Assembly (NCBI RefSeq): GCF_014203225.1
Contig: NZ_JACHIO010000006.1
Span: forward strand, 124,001 to 188,000
Direction: 5' to 3'
Source: Granulicella mallensis
GTDB taxonomy: Bacteria > Acidobacteriota > Terriglobia > Terriglobales > Acidobacteriaceae
DNA: 64,000 nucleotides
Positions 19,605 through 29,200 of this stretch are shown here, piece by piece. Below the pieces are notes generated by a model, which was given only the letters and a program-made list of their open reading frames with translations, ran no database searches and was not told the DNA's origin. Position numbers and translations under genes: made by a program. Position 1 is the first letter of the stretch. The number at the start of each line of letters is the position of its first letter.

Positions 19605-21340
19605 TGAAGCGATTCTATTTCGCACTCGCAACCATGTTGCTCCTCGGAGTCCTGGGAGTCTGCGGAGCCGCGGTTTACACGGCACTTCAATCATCCCCTC
19701 CCGTCAACCTGTCCCTGGCTTCTTTCGCTCCGCAGGGTGCCCTTCTGTCGATCGAGTCTCCCGACTTCAAGGCCCTGCTCAAATCCTGGTCGAGCTCGCA
19801 AGAGGAGCAGCGCTGGCTGAAGAGCGATAACTACGCAAGCTTTTCGCACTCTCGTCTATTCTCCCGCCTGGGCGAAGCGCAGGATCAATTCGCGGCCACC
19901 GCGGGGTTTCCGCCTGACGCACAGTTCCTGCAACAGGCCGCCGGTGGCCAAAGCCTCTTCGCCTGGTATGACATCGGCAACCTGGAGTTCCTCTACATCA
20001 CGCGCATGCCCAGTGGAGAAGCAGCCAAAACCCCGCTGCTGCAAATGCGCGACAAGTTTGAAGAGCGCAAGGCAGGAGATGCCTCCTTCTTCGTCCGCAC
20101 CGAGGGCGACCCCGCGCATACCGTGGCCTTCGCCGTGCATGGCGATTATCTGCTGCTTGCCACACGGGAAGACCTGATTGCCAACGCGTTGCAGTTGATG
20201 CAGCAACCGGTGGACGCAACGTTGCTGCACGAACGCTGGTATGCGGAGGCCATCGCTGCCGCGAAAGAACAACCCGGCAACCTGCGCATGGCTTTGAACA
20301 TGGCGAAGATCGTGCCCTCACCCTACTTCCGCAGCTATTGGATACAGCAGAACATCACGGAACTCAAGCAATACAGCTCAGCGCTGAGCGATCTCTACCT
20401 TACTCCCGAGAGCTTTCGCGAAGAGCGCGTATTGATCGCCTCAAACCCTGACAAAGAAGCAACCAGCGCAGACCTTGCCCCCGTGCTGGGATATCTTCCT
20501 CAGAACATCGGCGTCTACCGCGCACAGGCTCAGCCCACCACGGCTTCGATCCTTCATCAGTTTGAAGACAAGCTACTCTCGCGCAATACCAGCGCCTATC
20601 GCGACACCCACATCGCGCCGGTAGCCGATCTCTCCACTCCCATTGCTGGAGATACGTCGAACTTTGAAGAACGCATCGACGAGACATCGGTCGTCGTGCA
20701 ACCGCGTGCAGCTTCTCTTTCGCAATTGCAGGACCTGCTCATCGCCGCACATCCCGAGGCGATGCTCGTCTTTTCTTCAGCAAACCAGCCTAAGACTCAG
20801 GCCAACGAAACAGCCTTCTTCCCCATTCATACAGCGGTCGTCCTCTCCTCCTCCGCCGGATGGAACCAGGCTGCATGGCAACAGGCTCTCAGCGCCGCGC
20901 TGGCACCGCGACTTACCATCGGCAAGGCTGGGCTCGCCTGGCAGGAGCATCACCATGACAATGTGAGCTGGGTAGAGCTGAGTGGAATACACGGTCTCGT
21001 GCTGGCGATTCAGGGTAACGTCTGCGTGGTTGCTTCTGATGAAGCGACCTTGCTGCTTCTTTTCGAAGCCTCGCATCATGCAGCTTCCACGCCGAAGCCT
21101 GCAAAGATCATCGCGGGCTTCGACCATCGCTCCGAGCGGGAGAGCTTTGTGCGATTGACCCCTCTGCTGGATGGCTCCGGCAGCTCGCAGTCAGGCGGTG
21201 GTGACACCCCACCGTTCTTCTCCAGGAACATGGCCAGCCTGAGCAGCACGTTCCAGGATCTCGATGCCGAGACCTTCACAGAATCCCCCATGGGCAGCGG
21301 AACGACGCACCAGACTGTTCTCTATCAATGGCGGCACTAG
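19601..21340 (+). CDS. Exported/anchored protein of unknown function, last gene of TPR cluster
   Basis: ATG 19601 overlaps the TPR stop (ATGATGA). There are 579 residues with an N-terminal hydrophobic helix at about 4-26, so the protein is anchored in the inner membrane or secreted. The rest has alternating strands and helices: LASFAPQGALLSIESPDFKALLKSW, AFAVHGDYLLLATREDLIANAL, and a second half that repeats this pattern (ELSGIHGLVLAIQGNVCVVASDEATLL). This suggests two related domains, distantly like DUF3352-type proteins; that resemblance is weak and from memory. It is the distal gene of the propeller, VIT/VWA and TPR cluster, and its stop meets a convergent gene. Confidence 0.7.
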   Translation: MMKRFYFALATMLLLGVLGVCGAAVYTALQSSPPVNLSLASFAPQGALLSIESPDFKALLKSWSSSQEEQRWLKSDNYASFSHSRLFSRLGEAQDQFAATAGFPPDAQFLQQAAGGQSLFAWYDIGNLEFLYITRMPSGEAAKTPLLQMRDKFEERKAGDASFFVRTEGDPAHTVAFAVHGDYLLLATREDLIANALQLMQQPVDATLLHERWYAEAIAAAKEQPGNLRMALNMAKIVPSPYFRSYWIQQNITELKQYSSALSDLYLTPESFREERVLIASNPDKEATSADLAPVLGYLPQNIGVYRAQAQPTTASILHQFEDKLLSRNTSAYRDTHIAPVADLSTPIAGDTSNFEERIDETSVVVQPRAASLSQLQDLLIAAHPEAMLVFSSANQPKTQANETAFFPIHTAVVLSSSAGWNQAAWQQALSAALAPRLTIGKAGLAWQEHHHDNVSWVELSGIHGLVLAIQGNVCVVASDEATLLLLFEASHHAASTPKPAKIIAGFDHRSERESFVRLTPLLDGSGSSQSGGGDTPPFFSRNMASLSSTFQDLDAETFTESPMGSGTTHQTVLYQWRH

Positions 21341-21816
21341 TGATGTGTGGCGAGCACCTGGTCGCGGTATTTAGTCCAGGAACCAGCGTCTACGCCCAGC
21401 AACTGCCCCAGGTGCTCCGCCGAAGAACAAGGTACTGGGTGCGAACCTACACCTTCCGGCAACTCTCGTGACTGAGCCTCATCCGTAAGAATCACTAATG
21501 GATTCGAGGCATCGTCTGCGATGCCCTGCATGTTGAAGATGACTAAATCCGCCGCCTTGGCGATGTCATACACAAAGGTAATCACGGTAGGCGAGAAGCT
21601 GCGCAGATTGAAGAAGCAGGTGCTGAAGTCCTCATCGCTCTCCAGCCCTTTCGCCCGGATCTCGACACAAGACTGATCGGGAAAGGTTGCGAAGTAGGTT
21701 GCGAACTTATCGCAACCATCCTTGCAATGCTGTTGCAACAACGACAGTACGACCTTTTTGTTAGCCAAAGCCTCTTTCCCGGCCTTGAATCGAAAAAGAT
21801 AGAGATCAAAACTCAC
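21337..21816 (-). CDS. Hypothetical small soluble protein
   Basis: GTG 21816 is preferred because AGGATGG lies eight bases upstream and the product then begins MSFDLYLF; a TTG at 21834 is possible. The protein has 159 residues and no signal or membrane segment. It includes two Cys in HCKDGCDKF and a Phe/Tyr-rich core (CFFNLRSFSPTVITFVYDIAKAADLVIF). I do not recognise the family; it looks like a cytoplasmic immunity-like or DUF protein. It lies 24 bases downstream of kdpC on the same strand and could be read with the kdp operon. It converges on the TPR cluster with a four-base overlap. Confidence 0.55.
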   Translation of the reverse strand: MSFDLYLFRFKAGKEALANKKVVLSLLQQHCKDGCDKFATYFATFPDQSCVEIRAKGLESDEDFSTCFFNLRSFSPTVITFVYDIAKAADLVIFNMQGIADDASNPLVILTDEAQSRELPEGVGSHPVPCSSAEHLGQLLGVDAGSWTKYRDQVLATHH

Positions 21817-21840
21817 GGAAAACCATCCTGCCAATCGGCG

Positions 21841-22422
21841 TTACTTCATGGTTCCCTGAGGCGCCGCGTGATCGAGATCCAGGTTGAGCTCCAGAACGTT
21901 GACGCGGGGCTCGCCCAACACACCGAACTGGCGGGCCTGCGTGTGCTTTGCTACCAAATCATGCACAGCACTCTCCGAGAGATGCCGCTCCTTCGCCACA
22001 CGAGCCACCTGGTACTCCGCTGCTGCCGGTGTAATGTCAGGGTCAAGTCCCGAGCCGGACGCTGTGACCAGATCGACAGGAACCTCGGTGCCCGGATGAT
22101 CTGTATTCGCAGCAGTGACATCCGTCTTCATACGATCGATAAGCTTCTGACTGGTCGGCGCATAGTTCGAGCCGCCCGAGTTGGCCGCGTCATACCCACT
22201 CCCTGCCTGTGACGGGCGCGAATGAAAGTATGCCGGCGTGGTGAAGGACTGACCCAGGAGATGGGAGCCTACAACGGTTCCATTCTCTGAGATGAGCTGT
22301 CCGTTCGCCTTGTCCTTGAACAGAAGCTGCGCGGCGCCGGTGACCAGGAGAGGATACGCTACGCCAAAGATGATCGTCGTAACAAGTGTGTAGAGGATAG
22401 CGGTGACAACATTGCGTCGCAT
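21841..22422 (-). CDS. kdpC: K+-transporting P-type ATPase subunit KdpC
   Basis: KdpC stabilises the KdpFABC complex and raises the ATP affinity of KdpB. The 193-residue protein has one N-terminal membrane helix (about residues 9-30), then the family segments GSHLLGQSFTTPAYFHSRPS, SGGSNYAPTSQKL, VTASGSGLDPDITPAAAEYQ and RVNVLELNLDLD. The length is normal. It follows kdpB by nine bases in the order kdpF-A-B-C. Confidence 0.95.
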   Translation of the reverse strand: MRRNVVTAILYTLVTTIIFGVAYPLLVTGAAQLLFKDKANGQLISENGTVVGSHLLGQSFTTPAYFHSRPSQAGSGYDAANSGGSNYAPTSQKLIDRMKTDVTAANTDHPGTEVPVDLVTASGSGLDPDITPAAAEYQVARVAKERHLSESAVHDLVAKHTQARQFGVLGEPRVNVLELNLDLDHAAPQGTMK

Positions 22423-22431
22423 AACTGCCCC

Positions 22432-24471
22432 TTATGCCAGATGGATGGCGGTAATGATTAAGTCGATGATCTTGATACCCAGGAACGGCGCGATCAAACC
22501 TCCGACGCCGTAGATGAGCAGGTTGCGGCGCAGCAGCGCCTCGGCCGACATAGCTTTGTAGCTCACGCCACGCAGTGCCAGCGGAATCAACCCGACGATG
22601 ATAAGCGCATTGAAGATCACGGCGGAGAGAATCGCGGACTGCGGCGTCTTCAGGTGCATGATGTTGAGTGCGCCGAGCACCGGGAACGTCGCCGCAAACA
22701 TCGCCGGAATAATGGCGAAGTACTTCGCGACGTCGTTGGCAATCGAGAACGTCGTGAGCGCGCCACGCGTCATCAGAAGCTGCTTGCCGATCTCAACGAT
22801 CTCGATGAGCTTGGTGGGGTTGGAGTCCAGGTCCACCATGTTGCCGGCTTCCTTGGCAGCTTGCGTACCGGTGTTCATCGCGACGCCTACGTCGGCCTGT
22901 GCGAGCGCGGGAGCGTCGTTGGTGCCGTCGCCCGTCATCGCGACGAGCTTGCCTTCGGCCTGCTCACGCTTGATGAGGTCCATCTTGTCCTTGGGCTTGG
23001 CCTCGGCAAGAAAGTCGTCGACGCCGGCTTCGCGAGCGATTGCCGCCGCGGTCAGCGGATTGTCGCCGGTGATCATGATGGTCTTGATGCCCATCGCACG
23101 AAGCTGCGCGAAGCGCTCCTTCATGCCGCCCTTGACGATGTCCTTCAGATGAATCACACCGAGCGCCTGGCGGTTCTCCGCAACTACAAGCGGTGTGCCA
23201 CCGGAGCGTGCCACGGTTTCGACGTCGATGCGGACCTGGTCGGGCAGCGAGCCGCCGCGTTCCTGCAGGAAGCGCGCGATGGCGTCCGTGGAACCCTTGC
23301 GGATGATGCGGCCTTCCATGTTCACGCCGGACATGCGGGTCGTGGCGGAGAACGGAACGAACTCCGCCTGCAGATCGTGGAGCTCGCGGCCACGCAGACC
23401 GTAGAGCTCCTTGGCGAGCACAACGATGCTGCGGCCTTCGGGAGTCTCATCCGGCAGCGAAGAGAACTGCGCGGCATCGGCGAGCTGATCTTTGCTGACG
23501 CCCGGAGCCGGGATAAACGCCGCCGCCTGGCGATTGCCGAGTGTGATGGTTCCGGTCTTGTCGAGCAGCAGCGTATTGACGTCGCCTGCCGCTTCGACAG
23601 CGCGGCCCGACATCGCCAGCACGTTGTACTGCACCAGGCGATCCATGCCCGCGATACCTATGGCCGAGAGCAGGCCGCCGATGGTCGTCGGGATCAGGCA
23701 GATAAGCAGCGAGATCAGAACGAAGACAGACTGAGGTGCCGTGGAGTAGATTGCGATCGGCTGCAGCGTAACCACCGCGAGCAGGAAGATGATCGTGAGA
23801 CCTGCGAGAAGAATGTTCAACGCAATCTCGTTGGGGGTCTTCTGACGCTCGGCGCCTTCTACGAGCGCGATCATGCGATCGAGGAAGGTCTCGCCGGGAT
23901 TCGACGTAATGCGGACCTTGATCTCGTCCGACAACACGCGCGTGCCACCGGTCACAGCCGAGCGGTCGCCGCCAGCCTCACGAATGACCGGCGCAGACTC
24001 ACCCGTAATCGCCGACTCATCGACAGAGGCAACGCCCTCAATGATCTCGCCGTCACCGGGAATCATCGAGCCCGCCGCGATGAGGCAGACATCGCCCGAA
24101 CGGAGGTTGAGGCTTGGGACCTCTTCCGTCGTGCCATCGGCACGCAGGCGGATCGCGATGGTATCGGACTTCGCCTTGCGCAGCGCATCGGCCTGGGCCT
24201 TGCCGCGACCTTCGGCCATCGCCTCGGCGAAGTTGGCGAAGAGCACGGTGAACCACAGCCAGAGAGTGATCTGCAGATCGAAGCGAAGGGCGTGATGCGC
24301 CTGGATGAGGTCGCGGACGGTGTAGATCGTCGTGATCACACTGCCGATCTCAACGACGAACATCACCGGATTTTTCATCATCGTGCGGGGATTCAATTTG
24401 ACGAAGGCGTCGTGAAGAGCGCGGCCGACGATCTTTGTATCCCAGAGTGAACGCTTACGGGTATTTGCCAT
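22432..24471 (-). CDS. kdpB: K+-transporting P-type ATPase catalytic subunit KdpB
   Basis: KdpB is the ATP-hydrolysing subunit of the KdpFABC high-affinity K+ pump in the inner membrane. The 679 residues carry the P-type ATPase landmarks: TGES at 156-159 (actuator, also the inhibitory Ser site), phosphorylated Asp304 in DKTGT, the KGS nucleotide-binding region ([13 protein letters not shown]), [10 protein letters not shown] and [22 protein letters not shown]. The membrane part includes the KdpB-specific [15 protein letters not shown]. The length matches homologues. A long open frame on the opposite strand is only a shadow of this gene. Confidence 0.97.
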   Translation of the reverse strand: MANTRKRSLWDTKIVGRALHDAFVKLNPRTMMKNPVMFVVEIGSVITTIYTVRDLIQAHHALRFDLQITLWLWFTVLFANFAEAMAEGRGKAQADALRKAKSDTIAIRLRADGTTEEVPSLNLRSGDVCLIAAGSMIPGDGEIIEGVASVDESAITGESAPVIREAGGDRSAVTGGTRVLSDEIKVRITSNPGETFLDRMIALVEGAERQKTPNEIALNILLAGLTIIFLLAVVTLQPIAIYSTAPQSVFVLISLLICLIPTTIGGLLSAIGIAGMDRLVQYNVLAMSGRAVEAAGDVNTLLLDKTGTITLGNRQAAAFIPAPGVSKDQLADAAQFSSLPDETPEGRSIVVLAKELYGLRGRELHDLQAEFVPFSATTRMSGVNMEGRIIRKGSTDAIARFLQERGGSLPDQVRIDVETVARSGGTPLVVAENRQALGVIHLKDIVKGGMKERFAQLRAMGIKTIMITGDNPLTAAAIAREAGVDDFLAEAKPKDKMDLIKREQAEGKLVAMTGDGTNDAPALAQADVGVAMNTGTQAAKEAGNMVDLDSNPTKLIEIVEIGKQLLMTRGALTTFSIANDVAKYFAIIPAMFAATFPVLGALNIMHLKTPQSAILSAVIFNALIIVGLIPLALRGVSYKAMSAEALLRRNLLIYGVGGLIAPFLGIKIIDLIITAIHLA

Positions 24472-24480
24472 GGTGTTTCC

Positions 24481-26268
24481 TTAGTAGGCCTTGCCAGCGT
24501 GAAGGAGAAGGTGCTCGAGAACCGGGCCAAGCGAAAGCGCCGGGAAGAAGGTCAACGCGCCAACGATCAGGATCGTGCCGATCAGCAGGATCGTGAACAG
24601 CGGCGTATGCACCGGAAAGGTTCCAGGAGAAGGCGGAACAAGCTTCTTGCGCGCCAGGTTGCCGGCGATCGCCAGCACCGGAATAGCCATCAGGAAGCGG
24701 CCGATCAACATCGCAAATCCCAGCGAGAGGTTGTACCAGTGCGTGTTGGCGCTCAGACCCGCAAAGGCTGAACCGTTGTTACCAGTCGCCGAGGTGAAGG
24801 CGTACAGGATCTCCGAAAGTCCGTGAGGACCGCCGTTTGCCAGCGCACTCAGACCGAGGTTCGGCATCATCAGCGTCACAGCCGAGAAGCCGAGGATCGA
24901 AAGCGGGAAGATGAGCGTATAGAGCATCGCCATCTTCACGTCGTACGATTCGATCTTCTTGCCGAGATATTCGGGTGTGCGTCCGACCATGAGGCCTGCG
25001 ATAAACACCGCCAGCACCACGAAGATCAGCATGCCGTACAGCCCGGCCCCGACGCCTCCGAAGATCACCTCACCCAGCATGATGTTGACGAGAGGAACGA
25101 GGCCGCCAAGCGGCATATAGGAGTCATGCATGCTATTGACCGCGCCGCAGCTTGCGTCTGTCGTAACGGTGGCGAAGAGCGCGGAGTTGGCGATACCGAA
25201 GCGGACCTCCTTGCCCTCCATATTGCCGCCAGGCTGCGCTGCTGTGGTGTGCTGGTCGACATGCAGGGCGGCCGTATGCATCAGCGGATTCGGCTGGGCC
25301 TCCGCATAATATGCGACGAGGACACCCGCGAAGAAGAGTGCGCCCATTGCGGCGAACACCGCCCATCCATGGGCCGGCGACTTCGTCATCCTGCCGAGCA
25401 TGACCGTTAAGCCGCCGGGGATTACAAAGATGGAGAACATCTCCAGGAGATTGGAAAACGGTGTCGGATTTTCAAACGGATGCGCGCTGTTGGCATTGAA
25501 GAAGCCGCCGCCGTTGGTGCCCAGCATCTTGATAGCTTCCTGCGAAGCGACCGGCCCCTGCGCGATGTTCTGTGTCGTCACGGTTTGCGTCGTGGCCTTG
25601 CCATCAGCGCCGGTCGTCGTTACCGTCATCGGTTGTATGAGCTTCGCCTGGTCATAGGGGCGAAAGTTCTGCACCACACCCTGCGAGACAAGCAGCAGCG
25701 CATAGACAAAACAGGCAGGCAGCAGAACCCAGAGAGAAGCGCGCGTCGTATCAACCCAGAAGTTGCCGAGCGTCTTCGACTCGCGCCGAGCAATGCCGCG
25801 GACCAGCGCTACAGCCAACGCTATACCCACAGCCGCCGAGAAGAAGTTGTGATATGCGAGCGTGAGCATCTGGGTGAGATAACTCATCGTCGTCTCGGGT
25901 GTATAGGCCTGCCAGTTGGTATTGGTCGTGAACGAGACTGCGGTATTCCAGGCCAGGTCGGCCGGAACGCCTGCGAGATGCTGCGGATTAAGCGGCAGAA
26001 AATACTGCAGGCGCTCGATCGCATAGGTAACGACCAATGTGACGAGGCTGAAGACGAGCATCGCAATCGCGTACTCAGTCCAGCGCATCTCGCGCGTCTC
26101 ATCGACGCCGGTCAGCTTGTAAATAAGACGCTCGAGGGGACGAAAGACAACGTCGAGAAAGGTCTTCTCACGCTCGAAGACGCGCGCCATGTACACGCCG
26201 ACAGGTTTTGCGCATACGAGTACAAGGGCGAAGAAGAGGAGTATCTGAAACCAGCCGTTGGCGGTCAT
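24481..26268 (-). CDS. kdpA: K+-transporting ATPase channel-like subunit KdpA
   Basis: KdpA binds and conducts K+ and belongs to the SKT superfamily. There are 595 residues with about ten membrane helices. Selectivity-filter loops are visible, such as SFTTNTNWQAY, MLGTNGGGFFNANSAHPFENP, TTDASCGAVNSM and TSATGNNGSAF. It ends in a polar tail. It is 16 bases downstream of kdpF, in the canonical order. Confidence 0.97.
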   Translation of the reverse strand: MTANGWFQILLFFALVLVCAKPVGVYMARVFEREKTFLDVVFRPLERLIYKLTGVDETREMRWTEYAIAMLVFSLVTLVVTYAIERLQYFLPLNPQHLAGVPADLAWNTAVSFTTNTNWQAYTPETTMSYLTQMLTLAYHNFFSAAVGIALAVALVRGIARRESKTLGNFWVDTTRASLWVLLPACFVYALLLVSQGVVQNFRPYDQAKLIQPMTVTTTGADGKATTQTVTTQNIAQGPVASQEAIKMLGTNGGGFFNANSAHPFENPTPFSNLLEMFSIFVIPGGLTVMLGRMTKSPAHGWAVFAAMGALFFAGVLVAYYAEAQPNPLMHTAALHVDQHTTAAQPGGNMEGKEVRFGIANSALFATVTTDASCGAVNSMHDSYMPLGGLVPLVNIMLGEVIFGGVGAGLYGMLIFVVLAVFIAGLMVGRTPEYLGKKIESYDVKMAMLYTLIFPLSILGFSAVTLMMPNLGLSALANGGPHGLSEILYAFTSATGNNGSAFAGLSANTHWYNLSLGFAMLIGRFLMAIPVLAIAGNLARKKLVPPSPGTFPVHTPLFTILLIGTILIVGALTFFPALSLGPVLEHLLLHAGKAY

Positions 26269-26284
26269 GTTCTAAGGTGTCCTG

Positions 26285-26371
26285 TTAAAACTTTTCTGGC
26301 TGTAGAAGCGCGTAGACGAGATAGACGAGAAGGCCAAGAATGACCAGGCCAAGCAAAATCGTTTCGATCAT
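26285..26371 (-). CDS. kdpF: KdpF small membrane subunit (28 aa)
   Basis: This ORF is easily missed. It begins ATG at 26371 and ends TAA at 26287-26285. The 28-residue product begins MIETILLGLVILG and ends YALLQPEKF, one transmembrane helix with the typical KdpF C-terminal motif (L-x-x-PE-x-F). KdpF stabilises the KdpABC complex in lipid. Its start overlaps the stop of a second tiny membrane ORF upstream (TAATG) and it precedes kdpA by 16 bases. Confidence 0.9.
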   Translation of the reverse strand: MIETILLGLVILGLLVYLVYALLQPEKF

Positions 26372-26472
26372 TACTTGCCTGCTTTCGTGGCAAGGCGTTC
26401 ACATCCGGCCGTGTAAGCCACGGCAATGGCGAAAAACGCGATGCTGGCTACAATACATCCGATGTCCCACAT
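26371..26472 (-). CDS. 33-aa membrane peptide upstream of kdpF
   Basis: ATG 26472 is preceded by CAGGAGC eight bases upstream. The product is one hydrophobic helix (begins MWDIGCIVASIAFFAIAVAY) followed by TAGCERLATKAGK, with two Cys. The stop overlaps the kdpF start, so translation is coupled. Similar tiny ORFs precede kdpF in other non-enterobacterial kdp operons as I recall them, but the function is unknown. A longer in-frame reading up to 26580 lacks a ribosome binding site. Confidence 0.7.
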   Translation of the reverse strand: MWDIGCIVASIAFFAIAVAYTAGCERLATKAGK

Positions 26473-26495
26473 AAGTGTTTGCTCCTGAACCTCAG

Positions 26496-26565
26496 GCCCG
26501 GCAAAGCCACACGGACCATCATGAAAACTTGCGCTCCATGACCATCTGCAAGTCTCTGCCCGGGC
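26496..26565 (-). promoter_or_regulatory. Possible structured leader before the kdp genes
   Basis: On the minus strand the arms GCCCGGGCA and TGCCGGGC pair with one bulge and enclose an inner perfect hairpin, ACTTGC...GCAAGT. Two GATGGTC repeats lie inside. It does not match the ydaO (c-di-AMP) consensus as I know it. It may be a K+-responsive leader or simply a processing hairpin after the barrel gene. Confidence 0.3.
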
Positions 26566-26602
26566 TAATAAGGAAAGCATAAAGATGCCCTTTACGAGAG
26601 CG

Positions 26603-28030
26603 TCAGAAATGGAATATCAGGTCACTGGCTACAGTAAACTGGCTCTGCCGGGTTCCACGGTCGTAGGCGTCACGATCCCACGCGTGGTCGAATCGAATCT
26701 CCGGACGGATCTGGATCGTTGAGCCGATCCAGTGGCTCAGCATCAGGGTATTCTCGGTGTACTTGGTGTTCACACCTGTACGCTGGCCCTTCTTATCGTT
26801 GAGAAGGTCACTGCGCAGCGAAATGAAATCATGCCCCGATAGCTGCTTGTTCACGTAGTTGACGACGGCATACTCCGGAGCAAAACAGGTCTGTTGGTCC
26901 GGCCTGCAGATCGCTCCATTCGCGTTGGTCTCCGGCGCGATCGGTCCACCTACTCTCGGCACATCGCGCTCATACATGACATAGGCTTCCGTCGCCATAT
27001 GCCAGGTCTTCGAGAAGCGGTGGTACCAGGTGCCGTCGTACTGCTGCAAGTTGTTATAAGCGTACTTGCCGCCATTGATGCCGTTGGCGCAGAGATAGAA
27101 GTTGTCATCGACAGAAGCCGTGGTGTAGCTGACGCAGGCCGTCGCCGAGGGCTGTGCATCCTTCGTCCATAGCGCAACATCGTGACTGCCGGTGATGCCT
27201 GCCTGTACAAGCCACTGGTCCGTCAACTGCACCGTTGCCAGAACACCAGTGTCCGTAAAGGGATCGATCGCGTACAACAGCGAGTGGCTGAACATATAGT
27301 TGTTCGGCGTAAGCTGGGCCTCAATACCAGGAATAGAGATATAGCGTCCCGCACGAATATTCATGCCCTTCGCAACCTTCGGGATATACACATCGATGTA
27401 CTCGAGAACCGGATCGAAACCATACTGGTGGTTGTGATCGACCAACTGGCTGCTCAGGTATCCTTTGTTGGTCGTGTACCTGTAGTCCGTGCCATAGAGA
27501 GCGGTCAGGTGATAGCCCACGTCCACATGCTCTCGCTGCACGGAGTTGGGCAGCCGCTCGACATAGACGACCAACTGATTCAACTCGAAGCGGTTCGAAT
27601 ACGCGTCATTCGCCTCAGGCGAATTGCTGTTCGCCGAGGTGCTGAAGTTCACCGTGGGCTCAACCCAGCCATAGACCTTGGTCCGGCTCTGCGCGCCGTT
27701 GATGGCCGTCATCAGCGGATAGCTGTTCGTATCCGCCTCGCCGATCACCGGAGAACCGCCATACGACCAATCCGAGTTTGGGAAAGGCGGCGACGAAAGA
27801 GGCGAGGGCAGCCCTCGCCGCGGTGGCGCAGGGCTCTCAGGAGCCGTTCCATGCCAGTCTTCGACGTAGAACTGATCGAGCCGTCCCCAGAAAGATTGCG
27901 GCACAGCCTGAACCTGCTTCGAAGAAGGGTTCTCCGGTAATGGAGCCGGTTGTTCCTGAGCTGACATACAAGCTCCGCGAACGGTGCACCACACGAAGAG
28001 CCAGAAAAAACCAGAAAGGCGGGGAGGCAT
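26603..28030 (-). CDS. OmpL-like outer-membrane beta-barrel protein
   Basis: ATG 28030 has GGTAAGGA six to seven bases upstream; earlier in-frame starts would add a non-signal extension. A signal peptide of about 25 residues (FFWLFVWCTVRGACMSAQ) is followed by a Pro-rich linker, then alternating amphipathic strands from about residue 115 (KVYGWVEPTVNFSTSAN ...). The protein ends in the aromatic QFTVASDLIFHF, the usual terminal barrel signal for the BAM machinery. The pattern fits the putative beta-barrel porin-2 (OmpL-like) family. It lies directly upstream of the kdp genes on the same strand, suggesting a porin linked to ion uptake; that link is inferred. It follows the GT4 gene by about 72 bases. 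Confidence 0.8.
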   Translation of the reverse strand: MPPRLSGFFWLFVWCTVRGACMSAQEQPAPLPENPSSKQVQAVPQSFWGRLDQFYVEDWHGTAPESPAPPRRGLPSPLSSPPFPNSDWSYGGSPVIGEADTNSYPLMTAINGAQSRTKVYGWVEPTVNFSTSANSNSPEANDAYSNRFELNQLVVYVERLPNSVQREHVDVGYHLTALYGTDYRYTTNKGYLSSQLVDHNHQYGFDPVLEYIDVYIPKVAKGMNIRAGRYISIPGIEAQLTPNNYMFSHSLLYAIDPFTDTGVLATVQLTDQWLVQAGITGSHDVALWTKDAQPSATACVSYTTASVDDNFYLCANGINGGKYAYNNLQQYDGTWYHRFSKTWHMATEAYVMYERDVPRVGGPIAPETNANGAICRPDQQTCFAPEYAVVNYVNKQLSGHDFISLRSDLLNDKKGQRTGVNTKYTENTLMLSHWIGSTIQIRPEIRFDHAWDRDAYDRGTRQSQFTVASDLIFHF

Positions 28031-28102
28031 GGTTGTCCTTACCTTCTCACCCAGGACATAAAGAACCAATAAAGAATCCATAAAGATGGACCCCATCAGA
28101 AA

Positions 28103-29194
28103 TCAACCCATTACGGAAACGAGATCAAGTTCTGGCGCTTCTAGGTCTCTTTGCCCTTCTTTCCTGCGACCTAGAACCTTCTCGTACATCCGTACATAGT
28201 CGGCCGCCATCCTCTTTGCCCGAAAGCGGGCTTCAAACATCGCTCTACAGCCTTCGCGGCGGATGTTCGCGAGCCTGGGCACGCAGCGTACAGCCTCCTC
28301 AACGCTGTCGACGATGAAACCTGTCACACCGTCCTGGATAACCTCCGGCACAGAACCGCATCTCCACGCAATGACAGGAGTACCGCAGGCCAGCGCTTCG
28401 ATCATAACCAGGCCGAACGGTTCGGGCCAGTTCACCGGAAAGAGCAACGCCTTGGCATGCCCGAGAAACTCGTTCTTCGCCTCGCCGCCGATCTCGCCTA
28501 CAAACTCCACGAAGGACGCACTCTTTTGCAGCAGGGGCTGAATCACCTGTTCAAAGTAATTACGGTCTTCGTCATAGATCTTCGCTGCAATCTTCAATCG
28601 AACTCCGGAGAGTCTGGCGATCTCGACAGCGCGCTCCAGCCCTTTATCGGGAGAGGTTCTACCGAGGAACGCAAAGTATTCTCCGGGCTGCGATTGAAAC
28701 GGATGCAGCGTCTCAGGAAGACCGTGATACACCGTTCCCAGCCAGTTGGCATTGGGAACAGGCTCCTGCTGGCTGTTGGAGATAGCGACCAGCGGAACGT
28801 CGCGATATTCCTCGAGCAGCTCACGCAGATCGTGCGCGTGGACAAAGCCATGCAGCGTAGTCACCGAGGGACAACCGTAGCGGCGGACCAGCGGGAAATG
28901 AATGTAGTCGCTATGAAAGTGAATCATGTCGAAGCGGGATAGATCCCGAAAGACAAGCTCCATCATGCGCACGTGATGCGGCAAGGTTTCGCGGCAATCT
29001 TTGTCACGCCACAAGGCCTTCTCGCATACCGGCACAAGATGTGCTGAGGTCTGCGAGTCGCCGCTGGCAAACAGCGTGACCTCGTGGCCCAACTGAACCA
29101 GCTCTTCTGTAAGCCACGAGACCACGCGCTCCGAACCGCCATAGAGACCCGGGGGAACACTTTCAAAAAGTGGTGCTACCTGTGCAATTCGCAT
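28103..29194 (-). CDS. Glycosyltransferase family 4
   Basis: This 363-residue retaining GT-B enzyme starts with the glycine-rich acceptor loop (FESVPPGLYGGSERVVSWLTEEL). It ends with the nucleotide-sugar site: FLGRTSPDKGLERAVEIA, then WPEPFGLVMIEALACGTPVIAW with the E-x7-E motif, and GSVPEVI. There are no membrane segments. The acceptor cannot be read from sequence. It lies seven bases after a GT-A-like gene on the same strand, so the two probably act on one glycan. Confidence 0.88.
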   Translation of the reverse strand: MRIAQVAPLFESVPPGLYGGSERVVSWLTEELVQLGHEVTLFASGDSQTSAHLVPVCEKALWRDKDCRETLPHHVRMMELVFRDLSRFDMIHFHSDYIHFPLVRRYGCPSVTTLHGFVHAHDLRELLEEYRDVPLVAISNSQQEPVPNANWLGTVYHGLPETLHPFQSQPGEYFAFLGRTSPDKGLERAVEIARLSGVRLKIAAKIYDEDRNYFEQVIQPLLQKSASFVEFVGEIGGEAKNEFLGHAKALLFPVNWPEPFGLVMIEALACGTPVIAWRCGSVPEVIQDGVTGFIVDSVEEAVRCVPRLANIRREGCRAMFEARFRAKRMAADYVRMYEKVLGRRKEGQRDLEAPELDLVSVMG

Positions 29195-29200
29195 AAAGTC

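Noticed and set aside
22654-24450. 598-aa open frame on the plus strand across kdpB
   Set aside because: Antisense shadow of kdpB: the composition is Arg/His/Asp-rich, it has no family motifs, and the real gene is unambiguous.
26473-26602. ydaO-type c-di-AMP riboswitch before kdp
   Set aside because: The leader lacks the conserved ydaO core segments as I know them; only generic hairpins are visible.
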